This document shows, piece after piece, positions 51,069 through 60,618 of a stretch of DNA of 64,000 bases. Positions within the stretch are counted from its first letter, which is position 1, and each line of letters begins with the position of its first letter. This stretch comes from Sarcina sp. DSM 11001 (GTDB lineage Bacteria > Bacillota > Clostridia > Lachnospirales > Lachnospiraceae), in NCBI RefSeq assembly GCF_900101015.1, contig NZ_FNFZ01000020.1, positions 29,648 to 93,647 on the forward strand, given 5' to 3'. A program made the translations under genes and the position numbers. A model generated the notes under the pieces. The model was not told where the DNA came from. It was given only the letters and a program-made list of their open reading frames with translations, and did not search any database.

Positions 51069-54000
51069 ATGAGCGATATTATGCGTCCCATGTCCTTTGG
51101 GCATCTGATGAACTGGATCCTGGAGGAATATCAGAAGAGCGGAAGCATCTTCGGGGTTTCAATGCCTGTGAAGCATTCCAACCGGCAGGCCCTGCCGATT
51201 TTTAAAGAAAAAATTGAAGCGCCCTTCGGCCCGGCGGCCGGTCCCAACACCCAGCTGGCGCAGAATATCGTCGCGGCTTACGCGGCCGGGTCCCGCTTTT
51301 TTGAACTGAAAACGGTTCAGATCATGGACGGTCCCGAACTGGCCGCCTGTGTCAATAAGCCCTGCATCATAGCGGACGATGAGTGCTACAACTGCGAGTG
51401 GTCCACAGAGCTCTACGTGACGCAGGCCTGCGCGGAATACATCAAAGCGTGGGTGGCCTGCAAACTTCTGGCCCGGGAATTCGGTATGGGAGATCCCGAT
51501 GCCTTTGTCTTCAACATGTCTGTCGGTTACGACCTGGCGGGGATCAAATCCGAAAAGATCAACACCTTTATCGACACCCTGATCAATGCGGAGAACTCTG
51601 ATGTTTTTAAAGAATGTATCGGATGGGCACTGGCGAATGAGGAAAGATTCAAAATTGTGGACGAGGCCTATATCCGCGGCGTTTCTTCCAGGATCTCCGC
51701 CTCCATCACAGAATCCACCCTGCACGGATGTCCGCCTGACGAGATCGAGAGGATCGCGACCTATCTGATCACAGAAAAAAATCTGAACACCTATATCAAA
51801 CTGAATCCGACCCTTCTGGGCTACGACTACGCCAGGGCAAGGCTCGATTCCCTGGGCTTTGATTATGTAGCCTTTGACGACCACCACTTCAAAGAGGACC
51901 TCCAGTGGGAGGATGCTGTACCCATGCTGGAGAGGCTGACGGCTCTGGCGGCGGAAAAGGGCGTCGAGTTCGGCGTCAAGCTGACCAACACTTTCCCGGT
52001 GGATGTAACCCGGGGCGAGCTGCCCAGCGAGGAAATGTACATGGCAGGCCGCGCCCTGTTTCCTCTGACCATTCATCTGGCGGCCAGGATCAGCGAGACC
52101 TTCGGCGGCAGGCTCCGCATCTCCTATTCGGGCGGAGCGGCTATCAATAACATAAAGGCCCTCTTTGACGCGGGGATCTGGCCCATCACCATGGCCACCA
52201 ACGTGCTCAAGCCGGGCGGATACCAGAGGATGTGCCAGATCGCGGACCGTCTCATGGACTGCGGCAGCACTGCTTTTACTGGTGTGGACATCGCAGCCGT
52301 CAAGGCAATGGACGAAAACGCGGCAGCCGCCGGTTTCTATACAAAACCGGTCAAACCTCTCCCGGACCGCCATATCAAAAAAGAGCTCCCGCTCTTTGAC
52401 TGCTTCACATCCCCCTGCAGGGAGGGATGTCCCATCGGCCAGGATATTCCCGCCTACCTGCGGGCCATGGCTCAGAAGGATCCGGAGAAGGCCTTCCGCA
52501 TCATCCTGGAGAGAAATCCCCTTCCCTTCATTACGGGAACGATCTGCCCCCACCACTGCGGGGACAAGTGCATGCGCAACTACTACGAGGAGACCCTGCA
52601 CATCCGCGAGACCAAACTCGCGGCAGCCAGAGCAGCCTGCGCAGAGGTATTCCCGACCCTGGGCGCGCCGCAGACCGGTTCCTCCTGCGGCTCCGGCAGT
52701 GCAGACAGCGCCCGAAAGAAGGTCGCTGTGATCGGCGCAGGCCCCGCGGGCCTCTCCGCAGCCGCCTTCCTGTCCAGAGCCGGCATTCCGGTGACGGTAT
52801 TTGAACGCAGTGAAAAACCCGGCGGTGTCGTCGCCCATGCCATTCCGGACTTCCGCATCGCTTCGCCAGAGATAGAAAAGGACGTCGCGATCTGCCTTGC
52901 TTTCGGCGCAGAGCTTGTCTGCGGGCGGGAGATCTCCTCTGTTGAGGAACTCCGGAAAGAGGGCTTTACCGATGTGATCGTGGCTGTCGGCGCCTGGAAG
53001 AGCGGGGAGAACCCCCTCTCGTCCGGAGAATGTCTGGACGCCCTCCACTTCCTCCAGATGGTCAAAAAAGACCCCGCAGCAGCCGGAGAGGGCTCAAATA
53101 TCGTCGTCCTGGGCGGCGGCAATACAGCCATGGACACAGCCAGGGCCGCGAAACGCCTGCCCGGCGAACGAAATGTCCGCCTGGTCTACCGCCGCACGAA
53201 ACGTTATATGCCGGCGGATGAGGAAGAGCTTCAGATGGCCCTTGAAGACGGCGTGGAGTTCATGGAGCTCCTGGCGCCCGAAACCCTTGAAGACGGCAGG
53301 CTGACCTGCAGTGTGATGGAGCTCGGCGCGCCGGATGAATCCGGCAGGCGGTCCCCTGTCCCGACAGGAAAGACTGTTCAGATCCCCGCCGACATCGTGA
53401 TCGCCGCGGTGGGCGAGCGCATCGATACCGGCCTGTTCGAGGCGGCGGGCTGCGCCCTGGACAAAAAAGGACGCCCGGTAGTGGACGCGGATATGAAGAC
53501 CTCCGCAGCAGGCGTCTACGCCATCGGCGACGCCAGAAGAGGTCCTGCGACTGTGGTCGAAGGGATCGCGGACGCGGCGAAGGCAGCGGCGGCGATCGGA
53601 GGGATCAGCTTCGAGACCTGGGCCGGCGAAAACGCGGCGGCGCCCGAAGCGGACTACCTGTGCAAAAAGGGAATCGTGTCGGAGGACACCGGGGCCATGC
53701 CGGACGAAAGGTGCCTGGGCTGTCCCACTGTCTGCGAAGTCTGTGCTGACGTCTGTCCCAACCGCGCCAATGTGGCCATCCACGTTCCCGGCAGACAGCA
53801 GGCCCAGATCATTCATGTCGACGGCATGTGCAACGAGTGCGGAAACTGCGCCGTCTTCTGTCCTTACAGCGGCAGGCCTTACAAAGACAAATTCACCCTG
53901 TTCTGGTCTGAGGAGGACTTTGCGGACAGCACCAACGAAGGCTTCCTGATGACCGGACAAGACAGCGTGAAGATCCGCCTGGACGGCACTGTGACGACCG

Positions 54001-54089
54001 TGAAAACAGAGGAAGCGGACAAAGTGTCGAAGGATGCGGCGGCAGTGATCAATACCGTCCTCACAGACTATGCCTACCTGCTGCCCTGA
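51069..54089 (+). CDS. ygfK: YgfK, flavin/iron-sulfur oxidoreductase of the purine cluster
   Basis: 1006 residues. The N-terminal part (to about 430) is a dihydropyrimidine/dihydroorotate dehydrogenase-like TIM barrel (S-T-L-H-G-C-P-P-D-E-I-E). The middle is GltD-like: a Cys-rich segment (C-R-E-G-C-P-I-G ... C-P-H-H-C-G-D-K-C), V-I-G-A-G-P-A-G-L-S for FAD near 553 and G-G-G-N-T-A-M-D for NAD(P)H. The C terminus is ferredoxin-like (C-L-G-C-P-T-V-C ... C-N-E-C-G-N-C-A-V-F-C). It was named a putative selenate reductase subunit; its link to urate and purine breakdown suggests reduction of a purine ring intermediate with NAD(P)H or ferredoxin. AAAGGAGG precedes the ATG. Confidence 0.93.
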   Translation: MSDIMRPMSFGHLMNWILEEYQKSGSIFGVSMPVKHSNRQALPIFKEKIEAPFGPAAGPNTQLAQNIVAAYAAGSRFFELKTVQIMDGPELAACVNKPCIIADDECYNCEWSTELYVTQACAEYIKAWVACKLLAREFGMGDPDAFVFNMSVGYDLAGIKSEKINTFIDTLINAENSDVFKECIGWALANEERFKIVDEAYIRGVSSRISASITESTLHGCPPDEIERIATYLITEKNLNTYIKLNPTLLGYDYARARLDSLGFDYVAFDDHHFKEDLQWEDAVPMLERLTALAAEKGVEFGVKLTNTFPVDVTRGELPSEEMYMAGRALFPLTIHLAARISETFGGRLRISYSGGAAINNIKALFDAGIWPITMATNVLKPGGYQRMCQIADRLMDCGSTAFTGVDIAAVKAMDENAAAAGFYTKPVKPLPDRHIKKELPLFDCFTSPCREGCPIGQDIPAYLRAMAQKDPEKAFRIILERNPLPFITGTICPHHCGDKCMRNYYEETLHIRETKLAAARAACAEVFPTLGAPQTGSSCGSGSADSARKKVAVIGAGPAGLSAAAFLSRAGIPVTVFERSEKPGGVVAHAIPDFRIASPEIEKDVAICLAFGAELVCGREISSVEELRKEGFTDVIVAVGAWKSGENPLSSGECLDALHFLQMVKKDPAAAGEGSNIVVLGGGNTAMDTARAAKRLPGERNVRLVYRRTKRYMPADEEELQMALEDGVEFMELLAPETLEDGRLTCSVMELGAPDESGRRSPVPTGKTVQIPADIVIAAVGERIDTGLFEAAGCALDKKGRPVVDADMKTSAAGVYAIGDARRGPATVVEGIADAAKAAAAIGGISFETWAGENAAAPEADYLCKKGIVSEDTGAMPDERCLGCPTVCEVCADVCPNRANVAIHVPGRQQAQIIHVDGMCNECGNCAVFCPYSGRPYKDKFTLFWSEEDFADSTNEGFLMTGQDSVKIRLDGTVTTVKTEEADKVSKDAAAVINTVLTDYAYLLP

Positions 54090-54226
54090 CTCAACATAAG
54101 GGCGGGAGCCCTGAAACCGGATAAACTGTCCAGATGCTGCATAACGGTGAGAGCATTCGAACAGGGGGCTTCTCACCTGGTTACTCAGACTTCGGAGAGA
54201 TAATAAAAGAGACAGATAACAAAAGA

Positions 54227-54271
54227 GATAGCTGACAAAAAGACAGCTGACAAAAAGACAGCTGATAAAAG
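54227..54271. repeat. 15-bp tandem repeat between ygfK and the ferredoxin gene
   Basis: GATAGCTGACAAAAA, GACAGCTGACAAAAA and GACAGCTGATAAAAG at 54227-54271, with a decayed copy just before. The gap also has a weak GGTGAGA/TCTCACC stem (54146-54177). Confidence 0.88.
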
Positions 54272-54335
54272 AGATAATTTTAAAGAAACCACAGACGAGA
54301 TCAGCAGCGTCGACCCGCTGCTACGAAAGGTTTTT

Positions 54336-54884
54336 ATGAAGAAAAAATCTGTTGCCGTGATCCGCTGCAGCGGCTCCGCTGCCATCATTCAATCTGCCTC
54401 GGAAGGCCAAAGCGGCCCGGACTGCGCGGCCATAAAAACATCGGTAAAAGCTCTAAGTCCGGAAGGAATCCCCGGCGCCTGTGCATTTGGCTGTCTCGGA
54501 GGAGGAAGCTGCGCGGCAGCCTGCCCTCTGAAAGCGATCACGTTAAAAGAGAAAGGGCCCGCCTCAGTCGACCAGGAAAAATGTGTCGGCTGCGGGAAAT
54601 GCGTCAAAATCTGCCCGCAGCAGCTGATCAGCCTCATTCCTCCCGAGAACACGATCCAGCCCTTCTGCTCGGGCAGGGCTCCGGCAAAAGAAACGAGAGA
54701 GTCCTGCAGCTCCGGCTGCATCGGCTGCGGAATCTGTGAAAAAGCCTGCCCTGCGGGAGCGATCCGCGTCGAGGACCAGCATGCTGTGATCGACCAGGAG
54801 CGCTGCATCGCCTGCGGCATGTGCGCTTCCAAATGTCCCCGCGGTGTGATCCATGACGCCAACGGCATTTTTTCCATCCGATGA
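54336..54884 (+). CDS. RnfB-like polyferredoxin
   Basis: 182 residues with many cysteines: an RnfB-like cluster site C-A-F-G-C-L-G-G-G-S-C-A-A-A-C-P, then C-V-G-C-G-K-C-V-K-I-C-P, C-I-G-C-G-I-C-E-K-A-C-P and C-I-A-C-G-M-C-A-S-K-C-P, so about four [4Fe-4S] clusters. No transmembrane segment is seen, so unlike RnfB it should be soluble. It lies between ygfK and the fused hydroxylase gene, and probably carries electrons between the hydroxylases and YgfK. The ATG has GAAAGG upstream. Confidence 0.88.
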   Translation: MKKKSVAVIRCSGSAAIIQSASEGQSGPDCAAIKTSVKALSPEGIPGACAFGCLGGGSCAAACPLKAITLKEKGPASVDQEKCVGCGKCVKICPQQLISLIPPENTIQPFCSGRAPAKETRESCSSGCIGCGICEKACPAGAIRVEDQHAVIDQERCIACGMCASKCPRGVIHDANGIFSIR

Positions 54885-54930
54885 AATAAGACACAGGATT
54901 TTTTAAAGCACTCGAGAGGAGGATGCCCTT

Positions 54931-57507
54931 ATGCAGGAAAAATACCAGTTCACTGTCAATGGCAGACAGTGCTCTACAGATGAGAACAAGCCTCTCCTGC
55001 GCTTTCTGAGGGATGATCTGCATCTGTATTCAGTCAAAGACGGCTGCAGCGAGGGCGCCTGCGGCACCTGCACCATCGTCGTTGACGGAGCGGCGGTCAA
55101 ATCCTGTGTCCTGACGACACAAAAGGCCGCCGGACGTAACATACTGACGGTGGAAGGCCTCAGCGACTTTGAAAAGGAGGCCTTCGTCTATGCCTTCGGG
55201 ATCAGCGGATCGGTCCAGTGCGGCTTCTGCACCCCCGGTATGGTCATGGCCGGCAAAGCCCTGCTGGACAAAAATCCGGATCCCTCGGAGGAGGAGATCA
55301 GGACCGCCATCAGGGGCAATATCTGCCGCTGCACAGGCTACCGCAAGATCATCGACGGGATCAGGCTCACGGCTTCCATCCTCAGAGGGGAGACGAAGAT
55401 CGATCCCGAAGCGGAGAAGGGGGACGATTTTGGCGTCGGCCGCCGCGCCTTCCGCATAGATGTGAGAAAAAAGGTGCTAGGCTACGGCAAGTATCCGGAC
55501 GATATCGAGATGGAGGGGATGCTCCATCTTTCCGCTGTGCGCTCCAAATACGCCAGAGCCCGCGTCCTGTCCATCGATGCTTCAGCAGCTCTTGTCCTTC
55601 CGGGCGTAGCCGGCGTCCTGACCGCTGAGGATGTGCCCAATAACAAGGTGGGACACCTCCAGCAGGACTGGGACGTCATGATCGCTGTGGGCAGCGTGAC
55701 CCGGTGCGTCGGCGATGCCATCTGTCTGGTGGCAGCCGAGACAGAGGAAATCCTGGAGAAAGCCAAAAAGCTGGTCAAAGTGGAGTATGAGGTACTCGAA
55801 CCTGTGACCACCATCGCCCGGGCCATGGCACCGGACGCTCCAAAGGTCCACAGCGCGGGCAACCTCTGCCAGAGCAGGCACGTCACCCGGGGCGACGCGG
55901 CCGCCGCTCTGGCAGCCTCGGCATACACAGTGACCAGATCCTTCAGCACACCCTTTACCGAGCACGCCTTCCTGGAACCGGAATGTGCTGTGGCTTTTCC
56001 CTATAAAGACGGCGTCAAGATCCTGAGCACGGACCAGGGAGTCTATGACACCCGCAAGGAAGTTTCCATCATGTTCGGCTGGGATCCTGAGCGGGTCGTC
56101 GTGGAGAACCAGCTGGTCGGCGGCGGTTTCGGCGGCAAGGAGGACGTGACCGTACAGCACATCAGCGCTCTGGCTGCCTGGATCTACAAACGGCCGGTCA
56201 AAGCCCGCTTCAGCCGCCAGGAATCCATCAATTTCCACCCCAAGCGCCATGCCATGGAGGGGACTTTTACCCTGGGCTGTGATGAAAACGGTATTTTTAC
56301 AGCCCTGGACTGCGACATCTATTTTGACACGGGAGCCTATGCCTCCCTGTGCGGACCGGTGCTGGAGCGCGCCTGTACCCATTCCGTGGGTCCCTACTGC
56401 TACCAGAACACCGATATCCGCGGATACGGTTACTATACCAACAATCCTCCCGCCGGCGCCTTCCGGGGCTTCGGCGTCTGCCAGAGCGAATTTGCCCTGG
56501 AGTCCATGATCAACCTGCTGGCTGAAAAGGTCGGGATCTCCCCCTGGGAGATCCGCTTCCGCAACGCCATCGAGCCGGGCAAAGTCCTTCCCAACGGACA
56601 GATCGCCGACCCTTCGACAGCCCTCAAGGAGACCCTCCTGGCAGTAAAAGATGTTTACGAAGCCAATCCCGGCCGGGCCGGTATTGCCTGCGCCATGAAG
56701 AATTCCGGCGTGGGCGTCGGCCTGCCTGACAAGGGCAGAGCAAGGCTGGTGATCGAGGACGGCGTCTGTGTCATCTACTGCGCCGCCTCGGATATAGGAC
56801 AGGGATGCCTGACAGTTTTCTGCCAGGACGTGGCCCAGGCCACAGGCCTGCCGCTGTCCAGGATCCGCAACGGAGCCGGCAGTACAGAGATCGCGCCGGA
56901 TTCGGGCACCACCTCCGGCTCCCGCCAGACCCTGCTCTCCGGCGAAGCAGTCCGTCAGGCTGCCCTGCAGCTTGCTCAGGCCCTGGAGGAGGCGGGAGGA
57001 GACCTGTCTGCTCTCGAGGGACGGGAATTCTTTTATGAATATTTCGAACCTACCGACAAGCTGGGCGCAGATGTACCCTTCCCCAAGAGCCACATCGCCT
57101 ACGGCTACGCGACCCACGTGGTCATTCTGGACGAAAAAGGCCGGGTGACCGAGGTCTACGCCGCCCATGACTCCGGAAAAGTCGTCAACCCTATTTCCAT
57201 CCAGGGACAGATCGAGGGCGGCGTGCTGATGGGCATGGGCTATGCCCTGACAGAGGACTTCCCCCTCAGGGACGGCGCCCCCCAGGCACGCTACGGCACA
57301 CTGGGACTTCTGCGCGCGCCGCAGATCCCCGATATCCATGCCATCTATGTGGAAAAAGAGGAACTCCTTCCCGTCGCCTACGGCGCAAAAGGTATCGGAG
57401 AGATCGCCGCCATCCCCACTGCCCCCGCCCTGCAGGGCGCCTACTATGCCCTGGACGGCATTTTCCGCACAAAGCTTCCCATGGAAAAGACATGGTACAA
57501 AAAGTAA
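54931..57507 (+). CDS. xdhD: Selenium-dependent xanthine/purine hydroxylase, fused Fe-S and Mo chain
   Basis: 858 residues. Residues 1-155 are a two-cluster [2Fe-2S] module (C-S-E-G-A-C-G-T-C and C-G-F-C ... C-R-C-T-G-Y). The rest is the molybdenum domain with G-G-G-F-G-G-K-E-D, A-F-R-G-F-G-V-C-Q, D-I-G-Q-G-C and the catalytic Glu in G-I-G-E-I-A near the C terminus. No FAD domain is present, so electrons must leave to another protein, possibly the polyferredoxin or YgfK next to it. Selenium-dependent purine hydroxylases of this type use a labile Se ligand and not selenocysteine; no in-frame TGA is seen here. E. coli XdhD is similar but longer. GAGAGGAGG precedes the ATG. Confidence 0.92.
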   Translation: MQEKYQFTVNGRQCSTDENKPLLRFLRDDLHLYSVKDGCSEGACGTCTIVVDGAAVKSCVLTTQKAAGRNILTVEGLSDFEKEAFVYAFGISGSVQCGFCTPGMVMAGKALLDKNPDPSEEEIRTAIRGNICRCTGYRKIIDGIRLTASILRGETKIDPEAEKGDDFGVGRRAFRIDVRKKVLGYGKYPDDIEMEGMLHLSAVRSKYARARVLSIDASAALVLPGVAGVLTAEDVPNNKVGHLQQDWDVMIAVGSVTRCVGDAICLVAAETEEILEKAKKLVKVEYEVLEPVTTIARAMAPDAPKVHSAGNLCQSRHVTRGDAAAALAASAYTVTRSFSTPFTEHAFLEPECAVAFPYKDGVKILSTDQGVYDTRKEVSIMFGWDPERVVVENQLVGGGFGGKEDVTVQHISALAAWIYKRPVKARFSRQESINFHPKRHAMEGTFTLGCDENGIFTALDCDIYFDTGAYASLCGPVLERACTHSVGPYCYQNTDIRGYGYYTNNPPAGAFRGFGVCQSEFALESMINLLAEKVGISPWEIRFRNAIEPGKVLPNGQIADPSTALKETLLAVKDVYEANPGRAGIACAMKNSGVGVGLPDKGRARLVIEDGVCVIYCAASDIGQGCLTVFCQDVAQATGLPLSRIRNGAGSTEIAPDSGTTSGSRQTLLSGEAVRQAALQLAQALEEAGGDLSALEGREFFYEYFEPTDKLGADVPFPKSHIAYGYATHVVILDEKGRVTEVYAAHDSGKVVNPISIQGQIEGGVLMGMGYALTEDFPLRDGAPQARYGTLGLLRAPQIPDIHAIYVEKEELLPVAYGAKGIGEIAAIPTAPALQGAYYALDGIFRTKLPMEKTWYKK

Positions 57508-57692
57508 AATGAGCAAAACGCAGTCAATGCATGTAGGTTTATAAACAAGGGTCACGGCAGCAAATCTAAAAAAACATGACAGGAAAATCCGCGATAAAAC
57601 CTTGAATAAAAAACGTGACAGGGAACCCCGCAATACAAAAACCGTGATAAAAAAACGCCTGAAGAACCAGGAGTTGAAAAGGAGACACAGAA

Positions 57693-59063
57693 ATGGCACT
57701 GGATAAGGCACTGGATTATGAAAAAATAAAAGAAGCAGCTGAGGATTACCGGGCGGATATGGTCCGGTTCCTGCGCCAGATGATCTCCCGCCCGAGTGAG
57801 AGCTGCGAAGAGAAAGAAGTCGTAGAATGTATCAAAGCCGAAATGGAAAAAGTCGGATTTGATAAGGTAGAGATCGACGGCCTCGGCAATGTCATCGGCT
57901 GGATCGGAGACGGGGACAAAATCCTGGCGATCGACTCACATGTAGATACCGTGGGAATCGGCAATATCGAGAACTGGGACCATGACCCCTACGAGGGATA
58001 TGAGACCGATGAGATCATTTACGGCCGCGGCGGCTCCGACCAGGAGGGCGGCATGGCCAGCGCTGTCTATGCGGCGAAGATCATGAAGGATCTGGATCTG
58101 ATCCCCAGGGGATATAAGATCATGATCGTGGGCAGCGTCCAGGAAGAGGACTGCGACGGTATGTGCTGGCAGTACATCTACAACAAGGACAAGATCGTTC
58201 CGGAGTTCGTGATCTCCACGGAGCCGACGGACGGCGGGATCTACCGCGGTCACCGCGGCCGCATGGAGATCCGCGTGGATGTCAAGGGGATTTCCTGCCA
58301 TGGCAGCGCGCCGGAGCGCGGGGACAATGCCATCTACAAGATGGCGGACATCATTGCGGACGTCCGTTCCCTCAATGAAAACGGGTGCGGCGAGGAGGAC
58401 GAGATCAAGGGCCTCGTAAAAATGCTGGAGCCGGAATACAATCCTGACCACTACGAGGACGCCAGATTCCTCGGCCGCGGGACCTGCACCGTCTCCCAGA
58501 TCTTCTACACCTCCCCCAGCCGCTGCGCAGTAGCGGACAGCTGCTCTGTCTCTATCGACCGCCGCATGACGGCGGGAGAGACCTGGGAGTCCTGCCTGGA
58601 GGAGATCCGCCGGCTTCCCTCCTGTAAAAAGTACGCGGATGACGTCAAGGTCTCCATGTACATGTACGACAGACCCTCCTGGACCGGAGAAGTCTATGAG
58701 ACAGAGTGCTATTTCCCCACCTGGATCAACAAAGAGAACGCGGCCCATGTCCAGGCCCTGGCGGATGCGCACAGAGCCCTCTACGGTGACCGGCGCCAGT
58801 CCTCCCCCTCCTCTGCGGATAAAAGAAACCGCCCGCTCATCGACAAGTGGACGTTTTCCACCAACTGCGTTTCGATCCAGGGCAGATACGGAATCCCCTG
58901 CGTTGGCTTCGGACCCGGAGCCGAAAGCCAGGCCCATGCGCCGAACGAAGTGACCTATAAGGACGACCTCGTCAGATGCGCGGCCGTCTATGTCGCTGCC
59001 CTGAATCTTTACGACAGTGAAAAAAAGACGGACGATGCTACCCAGTTCAGAGCCGGAAAGTGA
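57693..59063 (+). CDS. ygeY: YgeY family selenium-linked M20 hydrolase
   Basis: 456 residues of the M20 metallopeptidase/deacylase family. Metal ligands: D-S-H-V-D-T-V-G (residues 77-84), [11 protein letters not shown] and catalytic E-E-D-C-D-G near 152. A dimerisation domain lies in the middle. YgeY is a constant partner of YgeW and YgfK in purine-degrading gut bacteria, and is thought to cleave an amide or ureido intermediate. AAGGAG lies upstream of the ATG. The stop codon is inside a 19-bp direct repeat. Confidence 0.92.
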   Translation: MALDKALDYEKIKEAAEDYRADMVRFLRQMISRPSESCEEKEVVECIKAEMEKVGFDKVEIDGLGNVIGWIGDGDKILAIDSHVDTVGIGNIENWDHDPYEGYETDEIIYGRGGSDQEGGMASAVYAAKIMKDLDLIPRGYKIMIVGSVQEEDCDGMCWQYIYNKDKIVPEFVISTEPTDGGIYRGHRGRMEIRVDVKGISCHGSAPERGDNAIYKMADIIADVRSLNENGCGEEDEIKGLVKMLEPEYNPDHYEDARFLGRGTCTVSQIFYTSPSRCAVADSCSVSIDRRMTAGETWESCLEEIRRLPSCKKYADDVKVSMYMYDRPSWTGEVYETECYFPTWINKENAAHVQALADAHRALYGDRRQSSPSSADKRNRPLIDKWTFSTNCVSIQGRYGIPCVGFGPGAESQAHAPNEVTYKDDLVRCAAVYVAALNLYDSEKKTDDATQFRAGK

Positions 59064-59092
59064 TGTCAGAATTGGAAAGTGATGTCAGAATC
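59055..59092. repeat. 19-bp direct repeat spanning the ygeY stop
   Basis: GGAAAGTGATGTCAGAAT at 59055-59072 and 59074-59091. The stop TGA (59061-59063) is in the first copy and repeated in the second. Confidence 0.93.
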
Positions 59093-59193
59093 CAGAAGGG
59101 TTTAAAGCGATATCAGAACACAAAAGGGCTTAAAACAGATACCGGAGAATATGAAAGGACTCCGGAAAAGGATTCCAGGAAAGGATTCAGAAT

Positions 59194-60390
59194 ATGGATA
59201 AAAAACTACAGGGTTACATTGACAAGTTGAACAGTCTGAATTTTAAAAAAATGTATGAGGGAGACTTCTTTCTCACCTGGGAGAAGACTGACGATGAGAT
59301 CGAGGCGGTCTTTACCGTGGCGGACGCCCTCCGCTATATGAGGGAGAACAATATTTCCACCAAAGTGTTTGAGTCCGGTCTGGGCGTTTCCCTTTTCCGA
59401 GACAATTCCACCCGCACCCGCTTTTCCTTTGCCTCCGCCTGCAACCTGCTCGGTCTGGAGGTGCAGGATCTGGACGAGGGCAAGAGCCAGATCGCTCACG
59501 GCGAGACCGTCCGCGAGACAGCCAACATGATCTCCTTCATGGCGGATGTCATCGGGATCCGCGACGACATGTATATCGGCAAGGGAAACAAATACATGCA
59601 CGATGTCGTGGACGCTGTGACTCAGGGACATGAAGCGGGCGTCCTGGAGCAGAAGCCCACCCTGGTCAACCTCCAGTGCGACATCGACCATCCCACCCAG
59701 TGCATGGCCGACATGCTGCACATCCTCCACACCTTTGGCGGAGCAGAAAAGCTCAAAGGCAAAAAGATCGCCATGACCTGGGCTTATTCCCCCAGCTACG
59801 GCAAGCCCCTCTCCGTTCCCCAGGGCGTGATCGGCCTGATGACCCGCTTCGGCATGGATGTCGTCCTGGCCCACCCCGAGGGCTACGAAGTCATGCCCGA
59901 GGTGGTGGAAGTCGCAAAGAAGAACGCGGAGGCCTCAGGAGGGAGCTTCAGCATGACCAATTCCATGGAGGAGGCCTTCAGGGATGCCGATATCGTTTAT
60001 CCCAAGAGCTGGGCTCCCTTTGCAGCCATGGAAAAGCGCACCAATCTCTACGGAGAAGGAGACACAGAGGGCATCCAGGCCCTGGAAAAAGAACTCCTGG
60101 CCCAGAACGCCGGGCATAAGGACTGGTGCTGTACAGAGGACCTGATGGCCCTGACAAAGGACAAAAAAGCTCTTTACCTGCACTGCCTGCCCGCCGATAT
60201 CAACGGTGTCAGCTGCGAGGAAGGTGAAGTGGAGGCGAGCGTCTTTGACCGTTATCGCGATTCCCTCTACAGACAGGCCAGCTACAAGCCCTGCATCATT
60301 GCCGCCATGATCTTCCTGGCCAAGCAGAAGGACCCGGCCGCGACACTGGAAGCCCTGACCCGGAGAAATGCTCCCCGGCACATGAAATAA
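59194..60390 (+). CDS. ygeW: YgeW, knotted carbamoyltransferase
   Basis: 398 residues of the aspartate/ornithine carbamoyltransferase superfamily. The carbamoyl phosphate site is F-R-D-N-S-T-R-T-R (residues 68-76), followed by D-H-P-T-Q and H-C-L-P-A-D near 331. YgeW forms a knotted trimer and does not use ornithine or aspartate; in the purine set it is believed to act on a ureido compound, giving carbamoyl phosphate that can be turned to ATP. No carbamate kinase gene is within the window. It is the last gene of the cluster; the 228 bases after it hold no clear terminator, only two related GATCCGGC words. Confidence 0.94.
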   Translation: MDKKLQGYIDKLNSLNFKKMYEGDFFLTWEKTDDEIEAVFTVADALRYMRENNISTKVFESGLGVSLFRDNSTRTRFSFASACNLLGLEVQDLDEGKSQIAHGETVRETANMISFMADVIGIRDDMYIGKGNKYMHDVVDAVTQGHEAGVLEQKPTLVNLQCDIDHPTQCMADMLHILHTFGGAEKLKGKKIAMTWAYSPSYGKPLSVPQGVIGLMTRFGMDVVLAHPEGYEVMPEVVEVAKKNAEASGGSFSMTNSMEEAFRDADIVYPKSWAPFAAMEKRTNLYGEGDTEGIQALEKELLAQNAGHKDWCCTEDLMALTKDKKALYLHCLPADINGVSCEEGEVEASVFDRYRDSLYRQASYKPCIIAAMIFLAKQKDPAATLEALTRRNAPRHMK

Positions 60391-60509
60391 AACGATCCGG
60401 CCGCCGGCAGATCCCCGGACCGTCCGGACAGCGGATGCTTTACAAAATAAGCCGGGCTATGAAGTGAGATGATCCGGCTGCCGGCAATCCCCTGAAAGCC
60501 CCGATGCAG

Positions 60510-60538
60510 TTGCGGTACAAAATAGTACAAACTATACT
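60510..60538 (+). promoter_or_regulatory. Promoter of the DUF3592/LURP-one pair
   Basis: TTGCGG (60510-60515), 17-base spacer, TATACT (60533-60538), about 80 bases before the first ATG. Confidence 0.65.
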
Positions 60539-60618
60539 GTACATAATCGGTACGGATAAAAAAACAGACATACCCGCAAAAAAGAACATAAATACCACAT
60601 ATAATAAAAAAGGAGACT

